NCBI GenBank assembly: GCA_949751835.1
Contig: CATKHK010000018.1
Span: 124,001 to 188,000 of the forward strand
Direction of reading: 5' to 3'
From: Blepharisma japonicum
Lineage: Eukaryota; Ciliophora; Heterotrichea; Heterotrichida; Blepharismidae
DNA length: 64,000 nucleotides
The notes under the pieces are model-generated. The model did not search any database and was not told the origin of the DNA. It saw nothing but the letters and a program-made list of their open reading frames with translations. Every line of letters starts with the position of its first letter. Position 1 is the stretch's first letter. Positions 20,810 through 32,243 of the stretch are shown in pieces. Made by a program: the position numbers and the translations under genes.

Positions 20810-23800
20810 TTATTGATGCTTATGCGCTTTAATAAGATTTTTAATATCTTCTAGAGCTCTCAACCTTGAACTTACGGCTTGACCTCGATCATCTGTTAAT
20901 ATCGAACTTTTTGCGACTTTCTGCTGCTTTTCAACTAAATCTTTAATATAATTTTCAGCTTCAGCAATATAATTTTTATAGTTTTCTCTTTCTTCTTTAA
21001 GCTTTTCAACTTTATCTAGATACTTTTCTTTTAAATCTTCTGACTTTTTGAGTTCTTTCAATATATCTTGTTCTCTATTTATTAAGACTGCATTCTGCTC
21101 TTTTAGTTTTATTAATTCTTGCTCTATCACGTCTATCTGGTTTTCCACAATAGTAAGCTCGTTAACCTGTTCATCTCTGCACATATTCAATTCTTGTACA
21201 GCTGAGTCTCTTTCTCTAATTAAGTCGATCATTCTTTCATCTGTCATTTTTGAGCCTCTATTTAATTTGTCTTGGAGTTCTTGTCTTTCTTTTTTTAATT
21301 TTTTTATTTTTTTGTTTAATTTTTTAATTTCATAAGATGAAGCATTTCCTGAAGAAATCGGTGACTGGGTTTGGAGTCTTTCTATTTTTTGTTCTTGTCT
21401 AGATATTCTTTGTAGTGCTTCTTCATACTGGTTGTTTTGGCTATTAATCTCATTTTCTAAAGACTTTTTAATTTCAAATAAGTCTCTATTTTCTTTGGTT
21501 AATTTTTTGTTTTCAATTAGAAGCTCTTTTACTTGGCCATTGAGATCATCTGTTTTGATTCTCAACTTTAAATTTTCGTCTTGCTCAAATTTAGATGACC
21601 TTTTCATGTCTTCAATTTCCTTTTCTTTTACGTCCACTTCATATTTTTTGTCTTCTAAATCACATTTAAAAGCATAGCTTTCTTGATTTTGTTTTTCGGT
21701 TTGATCTCTTAGAGCTTCAATTTCATATTGCAGCATATCATTATTTCTTGATAAATTTCTGACCTGCTCTTGCAGATTTTCATTATTCCTAAACAAATTT
21801 TGCAGCTGCTCTTGCAAGTCTTCGTTATTTTTTATCATTTCATTTAGCTCTTCAGCTAGCTTGCTGTTATCTTCAATTAGCCTGTTTTTATCTGTCTCGA
21901 ATTCTTTTTTAAACCTAATTAATTCACCAATATCTTCTTGGAGTTCTGAATTCTTTTTAGCTGATTGATTTAGCATCACTTCAGTTTCATTGCCAGTTTT
22001 AAGAAATTCTTTGATTTTCATCTCAAGAACTTCATTTCTTCGGCTCACTTCATTTAATTTTTCTTCAAGTTCTCTGCTATTTCTTGCAAGCTCAAAATTT
22101 TCACTTTTTAGCTTTGCTTCATCATAATTTCTCATCTTTCTAGATTCTATTCCTTCATTTATTTCATTTTGCAGAAGCTGAATTGTTTTTTCGAATTCCA
22201 GGATTGTGCGAGAATTTTGCTGAAGTTTTTCTTGAGCTTCTCTTAGTTCAATGTTATTAAAAGAATTATCGCGTCTATAAGGAGAAGTTTCTCTATATGC
22301 CGGTTGATTTTTATTTATAAATTCTCTTGAAGACAATAAATCAAGCAATTGTCGCTCTTTTTGATCTCTATATAAATCTTACATAGCAGCTTGCAGCTGA
22401 CTTATTTGAATTCTATGGCCATCTCTTTCATGGCCCATCTGTTTTTCTAATTCATTTATTTGAGTTTCTAGTAATTCTTCTCTTGATGATTTCATTTGAG
22501 ATTCTAATAGTCTTCTTGAATTTTCGTCTTTAACTTGTTGAAGTCTAAGAACATATTCTTGAATTCTTGCAGACATTTCTGCAACTTTTGCATATCCTTC
22601 GTTCAATCTCTGGTTTTGCTCAGTGATTATTTTTTCTTGGTCTCTATTAATCTCTTGTAGATAGTCTATATCTTTGCGGTATCGGGTCAGTTGTTTTTCT
22701 CTGTCTCGAAGTTGAAAATTAATATTTTCAATTTTTTTAAGTTGGCTTTGTGAGTCAGGTATCAAAAAATCCTCATTTTCGTTTCGACTTCTTTCAGTTA
22801 AACATTCTCTCCTAGGTGGAGAAGGGGAAAGCTCTTTTTTCGCTATAGGAGATACATTTGCAAGAGATTGAGTTATGTCTTTTTCTGATTTTTGTCTAAT
22901 TTCTATCGCTTTGCTATTGTCTTTGCTTTTTTTCTTTTTATCACCCTTTGGTGGTTTAGCTAGGAATTTGATTTTCATTTCTTCAAGCTCATTTGTAAGT
23001 AATTGGCATTCATGGACATATCTAGATGCAATCAATTTGGTGTCCTTTATCAATTCATCATGAATTTGGTGTATTATGCCCTGCTTTTCATTTATCCATT
23101 CAAGCGTACAATCTTTTTGGCCAATTTGAATTTTTTTGACATCATCTCTGATTCGATTAACTTCTAATATATAAGGATTATTAGTATCTTCAGCTTCCGT
23201 TTTTATTCGCAAAGCAAATTTTAAAGCAGCTGAAGTATGCTTAGCCAATGATGAGTTTGAAGTAACACAAATGCAAAAAATCACATTACTTTCCATATGA
23301 GTTTTCAGGCATCCAGTAAGTTTGCACTCTTTTCAGATCCCTTCATGACGTGTCAAAACTTTAGAAACAATATTAAATGTCCGGGCTATGCTTTTCTTTT
23401 CTTCTAAAGACGTGGAATTCGCATTAATAACATTTTGATCACTTGATGCGTTTTCAGATCCAGCTAAATCAGCAAATGCAATTTCAGAGACTTCATTCGA
23501 ATTTTCGTAAATTTTTAAAAATACAACAAAATGTGATCTTGTTTTCAATTTTGAATCAGCTTTTACTAAGCCTTTCCTCATCTGCAAGGCATGCCTTAAA
23601 TGAATAAACAAGTCATTAATCCTATTTATTTTGTGCTCTGTCAGGCCGTCAATCTTTGGGTTCTCCTCTCCTAAAATTTCTAGTCCTCTACTCCCACAAA
23701 TCATCAAATCACTAATAATATCTTGGTAAATTTGAATGACACTCATTTTTAATTCAAAATTTCTCCCATGATTTCTTTCTTTTTCTATTCAGTTAAGCAA

Positions 23801-24118
23801 TTTTTCTGTACTTCTTGATAAAATGCCTCGATTTTTACCTTCCCCTCCTCGAAGTGTGTAGCTCTTTCCAGACCTGAATATGTTTTACTGTGTAGTGCCA
23901 AATGCTAGAAAGCAGCCATTTAACCCTTGAGTAGCGCCTTTGACTAAATTATCGATTTCTTTTGTATAGATTTCTGATTGTTTTGAGGACTCTGGATAAA
24001 CAGCATCGAAATTAAAAGTTTGGTCTTTTATGGTGATGGTGTTAGAACGAAATCTGATCTGAGAGTCAGCTGAAAGAGGTGGAGATATCCTGCATATTAC
24101 TCTTAAAGATTTAGCCAT
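20810..24118 (-). CDS. Divergent kinesin motor protein with long coiled coil
   Basis: Three exons (24118-23889, 23873-22383, 22367-20810) separated by two 15-nt introns give 1,092 residues. Removing the intron at 23874-23888 creates the Walker A loop GTTQSGKSYT; before splicing, TAA interrupts it. Switch I is reduced to TRSHF and switch II reads DLAGSE, with a KECKLT helix after it and a TGA=Trp before it. From about residue 400 the protein is almost continuous coiled coil to the end. The motor is short and divergent, so I cannot assign a kinesin class. It probably moves or bundles microtubules in the cortex or cilia. Its start is 145 bases from the divergent SF-assemblin-like gene. Confidence 0.92.
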
Positions 24119-24263
24119 TTTAAACTAATTATGCTTCGAGATGATCAGGTCTATTTAAAATAATTATAATTATTCTTTAATTGTGATCTTTTTGCAATAA
24201 ATAAAATTATTGATAACTTTATGAAAATATATTTTTACACAATTTAAACAAAAATTTTGCAAG

Positions 24264-25070
24264 ATGGACACCTATAACCCAAATTTAACTGGAACAGTTA
24301 AAATCACAGCTGACAACAGAGATAGACGAGAGGAGTTCAAAGATCAAATGAACGAGCTAGGAAACGACTATGGAGACATGCTCAGAGCTCGAGAAGAGAC
24401 CAAAAAGCAGCTTGAAGCCAAATTTCAAGATGTCTATCGCAAAATTCAATCAACCCGTGACTATGTCAACGCTGAAGAAAAGCGAGCCAATGACATGCTC
24501 AAAGCTTTTAAGTCAAAATTTGAATTCCAATTAAAGGAATTAAGAGACTTCACCAATTCAAAACTTGACGAAGAAAGAGCTTTGAGAAAAGAAATGGAAA
24601 CTCGAAATGGAAATAGATTAAATAAAATTCAAGAAATGGTTAACAATGAAAAAGAAGAGCGAAAGATGTATTTGGAAGGCTTGATTAATCCAGTCAGAGA
24701 GCATTACGATAGCTTGCTAATGTTCTATGAAAGAGAAAAAACTGCAAGAATTGAAGGAGAAAAACTAATCCTAGAAAAACTTGATGATTTAATATTCAAA
24801 ATGACCTGCAGGCTTGATGACGAAGTCACTGATAAACTGATGGAGTTTGGAAAGACTAGAGATCAAACACGAAAAGAAATGAGGACACAAGATAAAAATT
24901 TAGAAAAAAATCAGCAGCTTGCTTTTGATTTTATGAAAGATATGAGATCTGGAATTGAGGCTGAAGTGACTTCTAGACTTTCTCACCAAGATGAAATTGC
25001 AGACAACATCAGTAATTTTGTAAAAACTTTCCAAGATACCTTGAAAGTCTTATCTTCGGAGTCTTCTTAA
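24264..25070 (+). CDS. SF-assemblin-like coiled-coil protein
   Basis: This is 268 residues, almost wholly alpha-helical with heptad character. It has a short non-helical head (MDTYNPNLTGTVKITADN) and Glu/Lys/Arg-rich stretches such as RALRKEMETRNGNR. Length and layout match striated-fibre assemblin, the building block of rootlet fibres attached to basal bodies. In a ciliate it probably belongs to basal-body-associated fibres. It is transcribed away from the kinesin gene across a 145-base interval. Confidence 0.8.
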   Translation: MDTYNPNLTGTVKITADNRDRREEFKDQMNELGNDYGDMLRAREETKKQLEAKFQDVYRKIQSTRDYVNAEEKRANDMLKAFKSKFEFQLKELRDFTNSKLDEERALRKEMETRNGNRLNKIQEMVNNEKEERKMYLEGLINPVREHYDSLLMFYEREKTARIEGEKLILEKLDDLIFKMTCRLDDEVTDKLMEFGKTRDQTRKEMRTQDKNLEKNQQLAFDFMKDMRSGIEAEVTSRLSHQDEIADNISNFVKTFQDTLKVLSSESS

Positions 25071-25205
25071 ACTTTATTTATTCACTAATCTTATTAATTG
25101 GATATTTTTGAATTCTAAATTATATTTAAATTGATATTTTAATAGGTTTTTTGCTAAAAGCAAAGTATTTATAATAGAAAGCATTGAGTCAAGATTTTAA
25201 GCGAT

Positions 25206-26243
25206 TTATCTTACTCTTTTTCCATCTTTCCACTCTCCTTTCTTGGTCGTTTTCCCTGGAGTTCGAATTTCACCAATACCATGCTGTTTGCCATTTTTTC
25301 AGGTTCCTTCATACACTTTGTTGTTAGGTCAAGTAAATACACCTTTGCCTTCCTTTTTGTCATTTACATATTCTCCTTCATACTTTCTTCCATCGGGTCA
25401 TAAAAATATTCCAGTTCCAGACATCATATTATTTAGTCACCGTCCTTCATAAGATCTACCATCAACCCAATCATATTTCCCATACCCAGTAATTTGGTTG
25501 TCAAGAAAATCTCCATCAAACATAGACCCATCTGCTCAAATGAACTTTCCTTTTCCATTCTTTTTCCCATTCGCAAAATTTCCTGAAAATCTAGCTCCAT
25601 CAGGTCAGTTTTCAACCCCAAATCCATTTTGTTTCCCATTTTTCCACTCTCCTTCATAACTGCATTGTGTTTCTATCGTATACAATTTCCCCAGCCCTTG
25701 AATTGTATCCTCAAAAACATCTCCAACGTAGTAGTCTCCATTTGCAAAAACCTGTAAGCAATGCCCATGCATTTTCCCATCTTTTCACATTCCTTTACTA
25801 TAGCTTCCATCAGATAAATATCTTTCCCCTCTCCCAGAAGGAGTTCCTGATTTATTTCATTCACCAACATAGATACTATTGTTTTGAAGTTTAACAGGCC
25901 CTCTATTTATAACTCCAATTGCTTTATCTTTATATGTAAAACTAACTAGATTTTTCAAAGTTTCTACAGCGCTTTGTGAAATTATTTTAGGGACTTCATT
26001 TAACTCTTCGAAGTTGAATTTAATTTCTAGTTCTTCTTCAGCTTCTTTGAAAGCTTTTTTTTTAAATAATGATCGATTTAAGTAGCCTCTAAATACTGCT
26101 TGAGTTTGAAGAAGAAAAGGATTTGAGTAGAGTTTTTCGTTTACAAAAGGATTGGATAATTCTTGTTTTTGGGTCACGATGGTATTGTCAATTTCAATTG
26201 AGCCCATTTCGTTTTGCTTCTGGTTGCAATGGCAAACTCCCAT
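25206..26243 (-). CDS. MORN-repeat protein with IQ motif and N-terminal acylation signal
   Basis: This is 345 residues, open only when many TGA codons are read as Trp; these are the aromatic positions of the MORN repeats (YxGxWxxGKxxGxG). Residues MGVCHC carry Gly2 and Cys4/Cys6, a likely myristoyl-palmitoyl anchor. QAVFRGYLNR near residue 50 fits an IQ motif that could bind calmodulin or centrin. About nine to ten MORN repeats fill residues 125-345. Such proteins organise membrane-cytoskeleton junctions. The gene ends in TAA at 25206-25208. Confidence 0.9.
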
Positions 26244-26715
26244 ATTTAGACGAAATAATTATTGTTATATATAGAAGTACTATTTAAGAATATAGATGAT
26301 TTATTGTTGTTCTTGAAAATATGACGAAATACTTATTTGTCCTTTTATTCATTTTAATTCTGATATCTATTTTAGTGAAAATAATTACAGTATCTATTAT
26401 ATATTAAAAATTATCACTAATATCTTATGATGGATTATTCCGAATAGTCCGATTATTTTAGGAATCACTTCCTTAATATGCACGCATATTTTTTAATGAG
26501 CAGAGCATACCTGGATTTCTATTTCATAAATGATTAATAATCTACTTTTCATGAAAAATTATTACTATTTCTATTTTAACCAATTTTAGCTTATGAACTT
26601 TTTCTGGTATCAATAATAATCGAAGTGCGAATAAAATCATTAATCAGAATCCATATTATTATATACCATTAAATTATATACTTAAAATATATTCATTTAA
26701 TTGAAGCCTTAGATT
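26244..26715. other. Divergent intergenic region between MORN and zinc-finger genes
   Basis: About 470 bases with both flanking genes pointing outward, so it should contain two promoters. No specific element is recognisable. Confidence 0.5.
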
Positions 26716-27177
26716 ATGCAAAATTTTGATTCTATTATTATAATATCAAAAAAAATGAATTTTCTTCCAAACTCATTTAGTAGCAATCTAGAACAATTAT
26801 CAAGCTCTCGAAGAAAGGCCATAAGACCAAAGTCAATTCATATATGTTCTTACTGCTATAAAGCACTTTCATCCAAGCAAAATTTGAAGGAACACAAATA
26901 TACTCATACTGGCGAAAAGCCTTATACATGCACTGAAAAAGGCTGCGGACAGAAATTTCGGCAAGGAAGCCAATTTTCTACGCACAAAAAAATTCACATT
27001 GCAATTAAATCACATGGCAATACTAATAGAAATGGCAAAGAGCTCAAGGTATGCCTTATGCAGCTGACTGAACTATTATCAAAAGATGAAGGTATTAATA
27101 AAAATTCTTATGAAACAATTCAAAAAAACAATAATGAAGCTTTAATATGCTTACCTCCAATCCAAAAACAGGATTAA
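26716..27177 (+). CDS. Two-finger C2H2 zinc-finger protein (paralogue 1)
   Basis: Two exons (26716-27048, 27064-27177) give 148 residues after removal of a 15-nt GT-AG intron. Finger 1 is CSYCYKALSSKQNLKEHKYTH, joined by the canonical TGEKPY linker to finger 2, CTEKGCGQKF...HKKIH. The intron is in frame and would not break translation. It is inferred because the paralogue at 31779-32243 has a 15-nt intron at the same codon, after which both read LKLT-LL-K-(D/E). A short C-terminal tail ends with LPPI. It is probably a sequence-specific DNA-binding regulator. Confidence 0.88.
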   Translation: MQNFDSIIIISKKMNFLPNSFSSNLEQLSSSRRKAIRPKSIHICSYCYKALSSKQNLKEHKYTHTGEKPYTCTEKGCGQKFRQGSQFSTHKKIHIAIKSHGNTNRNGKELKVCLMQLTELLSKDEGINKNSYETIQKNNNEALICLPPIQKQD

Positions 27178-28177
27178 TATTCTTATTTAATTATAAGAAA
27201 GTATTGATATTGCAATGCTCTATTGATTTAATGATCTTAATTAATGTAAAAATTAAGCATTTGGATTTACATAAATTTCATATTCGAAATTAGCCGCTTA
27301 TTTAGTTTAACTAGTTTACCCTACTTTGCAAAAAGATAGTTTAGATCGCAATAATCTTTTCCATTTCTTTATGGCTATATCATGGCAAGGCTATCACCAT
27401 TATATTCATATCGTTAAATAGCAAAAGCCAGATAATTCAGTATTTCATATTCTTAAAGATACTATTTATTAAGTTAAAGCTCATCTTCAAGCTAAGTCTA
27501 CATCTTAATTAGATACCTCAACTTTAGGCTTTCAAAATAATGGTTTTAATCAATAAATCAATATAATAAAAATAAAACAGCAGCTGCTACTTATTTAAAA
27601 AATGTAGTAGAAATAGATATATAATCTTAATTAGATAAAAATTGCTAAATTCGAAATTTTGAAAGAAAAGAATATTCAGTGAGGTGATAAGCGCGGAAAT
27701 TAACAAATCACTCATAAGGTAAAACATTTATGGAATAAATCTCTAATTCAAAAATATTATGGAGGGAAAAAATTTATAAAATTGTAAGGTTTCCCAATTT
27801 TTTATTGTCTAATCCAATTTTGAAAATCAGCAAAGGCTTCAACCTTTTTTGGTTTCGAGAATATTTTTGGTGTGGGAGCTAATATTTTATAAGTCTCAAA
27901 TTTTCTTTGTTAATATCTTCTGCTTTTTTATTAGTGCTTGAGACGCTAAATTTATTCACCTAATTTATTTCTTAAAAGGTAATTATGAACTCTGCTTTTC
28001 AACTATGTGCTTGCGTATATATTTTTATTTGTTTTAAGGAAGCTCTTGATGATTTTTGATTTAAAGACTGATCTAATATAATTTCAATCTACATCAAGAT
28101 CTGCAGGAAATAATTATTTTATTATTAATTAAAGTGCTAGAATAAATCTTTGTTAGTCTACCAATTAAAAGAAATAT
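27178..28177. other. Gene-poor AT-rich interval
   Basis: One kilobase without an open frame supported by any family, even with TGA as Trp. I looked for tRNA T-loop and paired-stem signals and saw none. It may contain untranslated ends of the flanking genes. Confidence 0.45.
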
Positions 28178-28498
28178 TTATTTTCTTGGTAATTGAATGG
28201 TCGGACCATTCAGCCGAGTCTGCTGATAGATTATTGGGCCATTGTTTTGAAATGCTGGCAATCTTGCAGGAATTGATCGTGTTATCGGTCCAGGGTTATT
28301 AATATTACGCGGAATACTTGTAATTCCAGCTTGATTACCTGGGAATGATTGCTGCCTTTTCATTTCAATTTCCGGCTCATAACTATAAAATCCAGAGTAC
28401 TCTATTAGCGTTTGTGCTGCTAATTCGAAATTTTTCTGATTATTAATTAAATCAAACAAATAATTCTCTAGCTGATCTTGCTGCTGATCTCTTTCCAT
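28178..28498 (-). CDS. Small Gln/Pro/Asn-rich unknown protein
   Basis: This is 106 residues. The N-terminal half forms an acidic helix (QLENYLFDLINNQKNFELAAQTL). The C-terminal half is Pro/Asn/Ile-rich and probably disordered (PGPITRSIPARLPAF). No domain is recognised. It starts ATG at 28498, just after a TTA-repeat tract, and lies 64 bases downstream of the NAP1-like gene on the same strand. Confidence 0.6.
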   Translation of the reverse strand: MERDQQQDQLENYLFDLINNQKNFELAAQTLIEYSGFYSYEPEIEMKRQQSFPGNQAGITSIPRNINNPGPITRSIPARLPAFQNNGPIIYQQTRLNGPTIQLPRK

Positions 28499-28562
28499 TC
28501 TACAATTAATTATTATTATTATTATTATGCGTCCATTTTCTATTCAATTTTAATTAAAATTA

Positions 28563-29432
28563 TTATTGCTGCTTGCACTCTGGTTTATCAGCTCCAGAAG
28601 CGTCAATTTTTGCGGCATGTGCATGTCCTTCTTCATCGTCACTTTTGTCTTCTTCATGCCTTACATTCAGGTAAAACAAGGCAGCGTTTGGTATGATTTC
28701 GTCTCTTATTTCCATCCCCAGTTCATAGTCTTCACCAAGAGGATCATTCATGAATCCTTCTTCATCGCTTTCTTCCTCATCAATTTCTTCATCTCCGTCA
28801 TGAGACTTGAAAAACATGAAAAAGCTTGGGTTGTCGACAACTTTGGTGACGTTGTTAACTTTGCCTTTTTTTCCTTTTTTCTTGGTTTTTTTGATTTTTT
28901 GTGTAAGGTTTTTGTCATTTTTCCAGTGGATTTCAGTCCCAACTGATTTTATTGGCTCATCACCATGGATAGTGAAATCTTTTGTGAGGGTTGTGTTTTC
29001 CATGAACTCGTTTGGAGTAAATTCAAACTCAAGCTTGAAGTTCTCTGATTTGTGGTCTTCAATACAGCGAATATCGATTAAATGCTGGAGAAGAGGGTCG
29101 TCTTGCTCATATAAGAAGGTCGCTGTCATTGGGTTAGAACGTAAAGCTTTGAGCCAGAAACCTGGAATTTGTTTGGTATATTGGGATCTTTCGACGTAGA
29201 GAGGCGCGTAAAGAGCGTCGTATTTGTTTTCTAAAGAACGCAACTCGTCGAGATATGCAAGGTAAAGAGAATCTCTTTGTTTTTGCAAATCTAAGACGGG
29301 CTGGAGCTTTTGCTTTTCTTCTTCAGGAAGAGCTGATATGGCTTCTTGAGCTTTGTGTTCTTGCTCGTGGATTTCTGTGGCGTAATCCTCTTCTTTCGCT
29401 TCCTCGGTGGCTGCGGTGGTCTGAGGATCCAT
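28563..29432 (-). CDS. NAP1-family nucleosome assembly protein
   Basis: This is 289 residues starting at MDPQTTAAT (ATG 29432; the longer frame upstream has no ATG). A helical dimerisation region, LQKQRDSLYLAYLDELRSLE, is followed by the NAP core with IPGFWLKALRSNP, LEFEFTPNEF and FFMFF. Then come acidic stretches (GDEEIDEEESDEE) and an acidic C-terminus. A Lys-rich loop (KKTKKKGKKGK) sits in the core beta-hairpin. It acts as an H2A-H2B chaperone in nucleus and cytoplasm. Confidence 0.95.
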   Translation of the reverse strand: MDPQTTAATEEAKEEDYATEIHEQEHKAQEAISALPEEEKQKLQPVLDLQKQRDSLYLAYLDELRSLENKYDALYAPLYVERSQYTKQIPGFWLKALRSNPMTATFLYEQDDPLLQHLIDIRCIEDHKSENFKLEFEFTPNEFMENTTLTKDFTIHGDEPIKSVGTEIHWKNDKNLTQKIKKTKKKGKKGKVNNVTKVVDNPSFFMFFKSHDGDEEIDEEESDEEGFMNDPLGEDYELGMEIRDEIIPNAALFYLNVRHEEDKSDDEEGHAHAAKIDASGADKPECKQQ

Positions 29433-29722
29433 AGATTTATTAACAAATATGGCATACAGAAACACATAAGCGCATTATTGACATTAAACGAAGTTAAGAT
29501 TAAAACAAAAACTTATTTTTATGGAAGGCCCCAGAATAATTATAAAATAAAATTTAAAGGTATTTCATTTATCTTTTGGCTTAGAATTGGTCAGAAAAAT
29601 TATTATGGGTAAATGCTAGGAGAAATTATCACAATTATTAATTAAATTTACATTTTCTTTATTTATCAATTTAAATTTTTGATTGCAAGTTAGCTATTGT
29701 TTTTTCAGCCAATAATAAGAAA

Positions 29723-30406
29723 ATGCTATTTCGTATGCTTTTAGCTGAAGCAATTGGGACATTTGTCCTAACATTCACAGTAGGTGTAAGTACAAGTGAG
29801 CCTTTTACAGTCGGTGGTGCTCTTTGGGCAGCAATGGTTGCAACTGCATTTGTTTCAGGTGCTCATTTTAATCCTGCAATCACCCTTTCAATTATCACAA
29901 GGAAGTACATCAACAATACTCTCAGCCAGCCAGAATTAGTAAAATTCCTCCTCTATATGGTTGTCCAATATTTTTCAGCTTTTATTGCGTCTCTTTGTGC
30001 TTGGGGTATAGTTCGATATCCTGTCTATTTTGATATTTCTTCAGATTATGATGGATCTCAAGGCTTTTTTGCTGAATTAATTTACACTACAATTCTTTGT
30101 GCGAATGTCTTAATGATTGGCTCTGTAAACGATGCAATTGTTGTATCTGGAGGCATCATTGCACTCACATTGACTACTGGAAATTGGGCAATTGGAAGAA
30201 TTACTGGGGGCTGCTTTAACCCTGCTGTTGGGCTTGGGATTAATTTGGCTTATTTATTGCAGCATGATGATCATTTCGGGATCACTTGGCTTTACATTAT
30301 CGCACCTTACTTAGGTGGCATTGTAGGAGGAGTTTTTGCATCAATATTTTTAAATGAAGTTGCCGTTCAGCAAAAGAGTGTGATTGATAAGAGTCAAATA
30401 GAATAA
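29723..30406 (+). CDS. Aquaporin (MIP family channel)
   Basis: This is 227 residues with six hydrophobic membrane segments and the two half-helices. The two NPA boxes are at residues 50-52 (GAHFNPAIT) and 166-168 (GGCFNPAVG). The position right after the second NPA, normally Arg of the selectivity filter, is Val169. That points to altered pore selectivity. Location is a membrane, possibly the contractile vacuole. No intron is seen. Confidence 0.93.
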   Translation: MLFRMLLAEAIGTFVLTFTVGVSTSEPFTVGGALWAAMVATAFVSGAHFNPAITLSIITRKYINNTLSQPELVKFLLYMVVQYFSAFIASLCAWGIVRYPVYFDISSDYDGSQGFFAELIYTTILCANVLMIGSVNDAIVVSGGIIALTLTTGNWAIGRITGGCFNPAVGLGINLAYLLQHDDHFGITWLYIIAPYLGGIVGGVFASIFLNEVAVQQKSVIDKSQIE

Positions 30407-30646
30407 TCTTAAAAAATAATTAGAAATTGAAAAATAGTTAAGATTTAGTAATAAAATATGCCATTTTAGGTTAATGTAAAAGTGTGAACCATGTTTAATA
30501 TTCGATTTATAATTTACATATTGATGATGAGAATAAGAAGAACGATATGATTTTCATGAGCATTTTGCACGATCTGATTTATATTTTATATATATAATAT
30601 AAGACAAAGAATCTTGTTAGAGAGACAATAAATTTACCAAAAATTA

Positions 30647-31537
30647 TTATATTCAAATTACTAGAAAACAAACTCATGCTAAGTATATCTTACTTGCAAA
30701 ATCGCTGATAAGAGTTCATCATAGTTTCTTGATTTTTTCTATAATAAGTTTTACGAAATTTTCATCAATCCTATCAATTGCAGTCAGGAATCCTGCTTCA
30801 ATTATTTTATTTATACAAAACTGGCTTTGCTTATTCTGTGAGTCCTGGATAGATCTTACCAATATCAAATACAAAATATTGATCAGCGTTTCTAGCACTT
30901 TTTCTTCTGTATTTGCAATCGCCAAAATTTTGACCAATTCTTCTTCTCCTTTCAATTTAAAAAATATTCTTTGTGCTTTTTCCCTGCATTTATAGATCAT
31001 CCCACAAGTCCTCATCGCAGGTTCCCTTAAATCTTTTATTCCCAGCAATGGAATGAGCAGTTCAAAGATTTTTTGATTGAGCAAATCATGGATAACTCCT
31101 TCTGAAAAAAATCCAACACATCGGCTTAAAAGCAATAAAGAATTTTGCTGAAGCGTTTCTTCTGTTCCAAGTTTTAAATTTTGAATTAAAATTTCTAGAA
31201 TGCCTCGAATATAAAAGTGGATTTTATTGCATTCAAATTTTGATGCTTCTGCAAGATATGCGATTGAAAGGCCGCCAATTGTAGAAGGAACTGATTGATT
31301 GTGTCTTAGTTTAACTGCATCAATGTCTGTAGGCTCTTTGCTGTATATCATTTTGATTAAGTCTCGTCATTTTCTTTTCTTGTAAAGTTGGGTAACTCTA
31401 AATGTCAAAAATGACTGCTCTTGGTGAGGTGGACCATCTATCGAGTTTTCTTGTGCAATTGATTGTAGAGGAGTTAGACGCACTGGGAAGTCTGAGTTCT
31501 AATTAAAAGTTACTGCTCTGCTTTCACAGCAGCCCAT
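30647..31537 (-). CDS. Lipid-anchored armadillo-like helical protein
   Basis: Exon 1 (31537-31514) encodes MGCCESRA, then a 15-nt intron (31499-31513, holding a TAG) joins a long helical exon. The product is about 286 residues. Gly2 with Cys3/Cys4 is a strong myristoyl-palmitoyl signal. The body (residues ~75-260) is made of hydrophobic helix pairs resembling armadillo repeats. If TGA is always Trp, translation runs past KIEKIKKL through WW to TAA at 30647-30649. A further 15-nt GT-AG intron at 30679-30693 is then plausible, though the reading frame does not require it. The Trp-rich end is the weakest part of the model. Confidence 0.72.
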
Positions 31538-31778
31538 ATTTAAATTATCAATTAATATATTTATTATGCTTTTTTATTGATTATGACAATATAATAACAG
31601 CTATATTTTATTCTAAATGCATATTTAAAGCTGGCTAATTAAAACCTTTATTAAGCCAAGCTAAATCATTTATTTACTTTTTTTTTTAAAATATATCTTA
31701 TTCTGCATAGCTTTAAGAAAAATATTATTAAATTCTTGGACAATAAATAATCTTTAAAAATGTTAAGCTAACTTCAAT

Positions 31779-32243
31779 CTATTTTGCTGTCTGATTCCAT
31801 GAACTATTAATCGGAGGAAGTTTGATAAATTCTTGCTTTTCATTGCAATTGACTTCTGCCTTCATAATCATGCTCTTTTCCTTATTCATATCTTCTTTCA
31901 ACAATAAATACGTCAACTAAGTGGATATTACTTTTAAATAATTTTTTTCTTTTCTTTTATTGCAGTAGGTCTTTATCGCTGAATGAATTCGTTTATGGGC
32001 AGAAAGTTGACTCCCTTGTCGGAATGCAAGGCCACATCCTTTTTCCCTGCAAATATAAGGCTTTTCCCCAGTATGAATATAAATATGCTCTCTCAAGTTT
32101 TGCTTTGAGGAAAGAATTTTGTTGCAAAATGAGCATTGATAATTTATCAAAATGACAGAAGGCTCTCCAGATCTGATACCTTCATCCAAGATTTTGCACA
32201 TTTCTGTGCTGTCAGAAAAAGAATAAGTTTGATGGTCATCCAT
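31779..32243 (-). CDS. Two-finger C2H2 zinc-finger protein (paralogue 2)
   Basis: Two exons (32243-31932, 31916-31779) around a 15-nt intron with an in-frame TAG give 149 residues. The fingers CSFCNKILSSKQNLREHIYIH and CREKGCGLAF...HKRIH closely match paralogue 1, including the TGEKPY linker. The second exon reads LTYLLLKED and ends near LPPINSS. N-termini are unrelated. The pair is inverted, about 4.6 kb apart, and shares the intron position. Confidence 0.9.

Noticed and set aside
28563-29199. Long plus-strand frames opposite NAP1
   Set aside because: They are antisense shadows of the NAP1 coding sequence on the minus strand.
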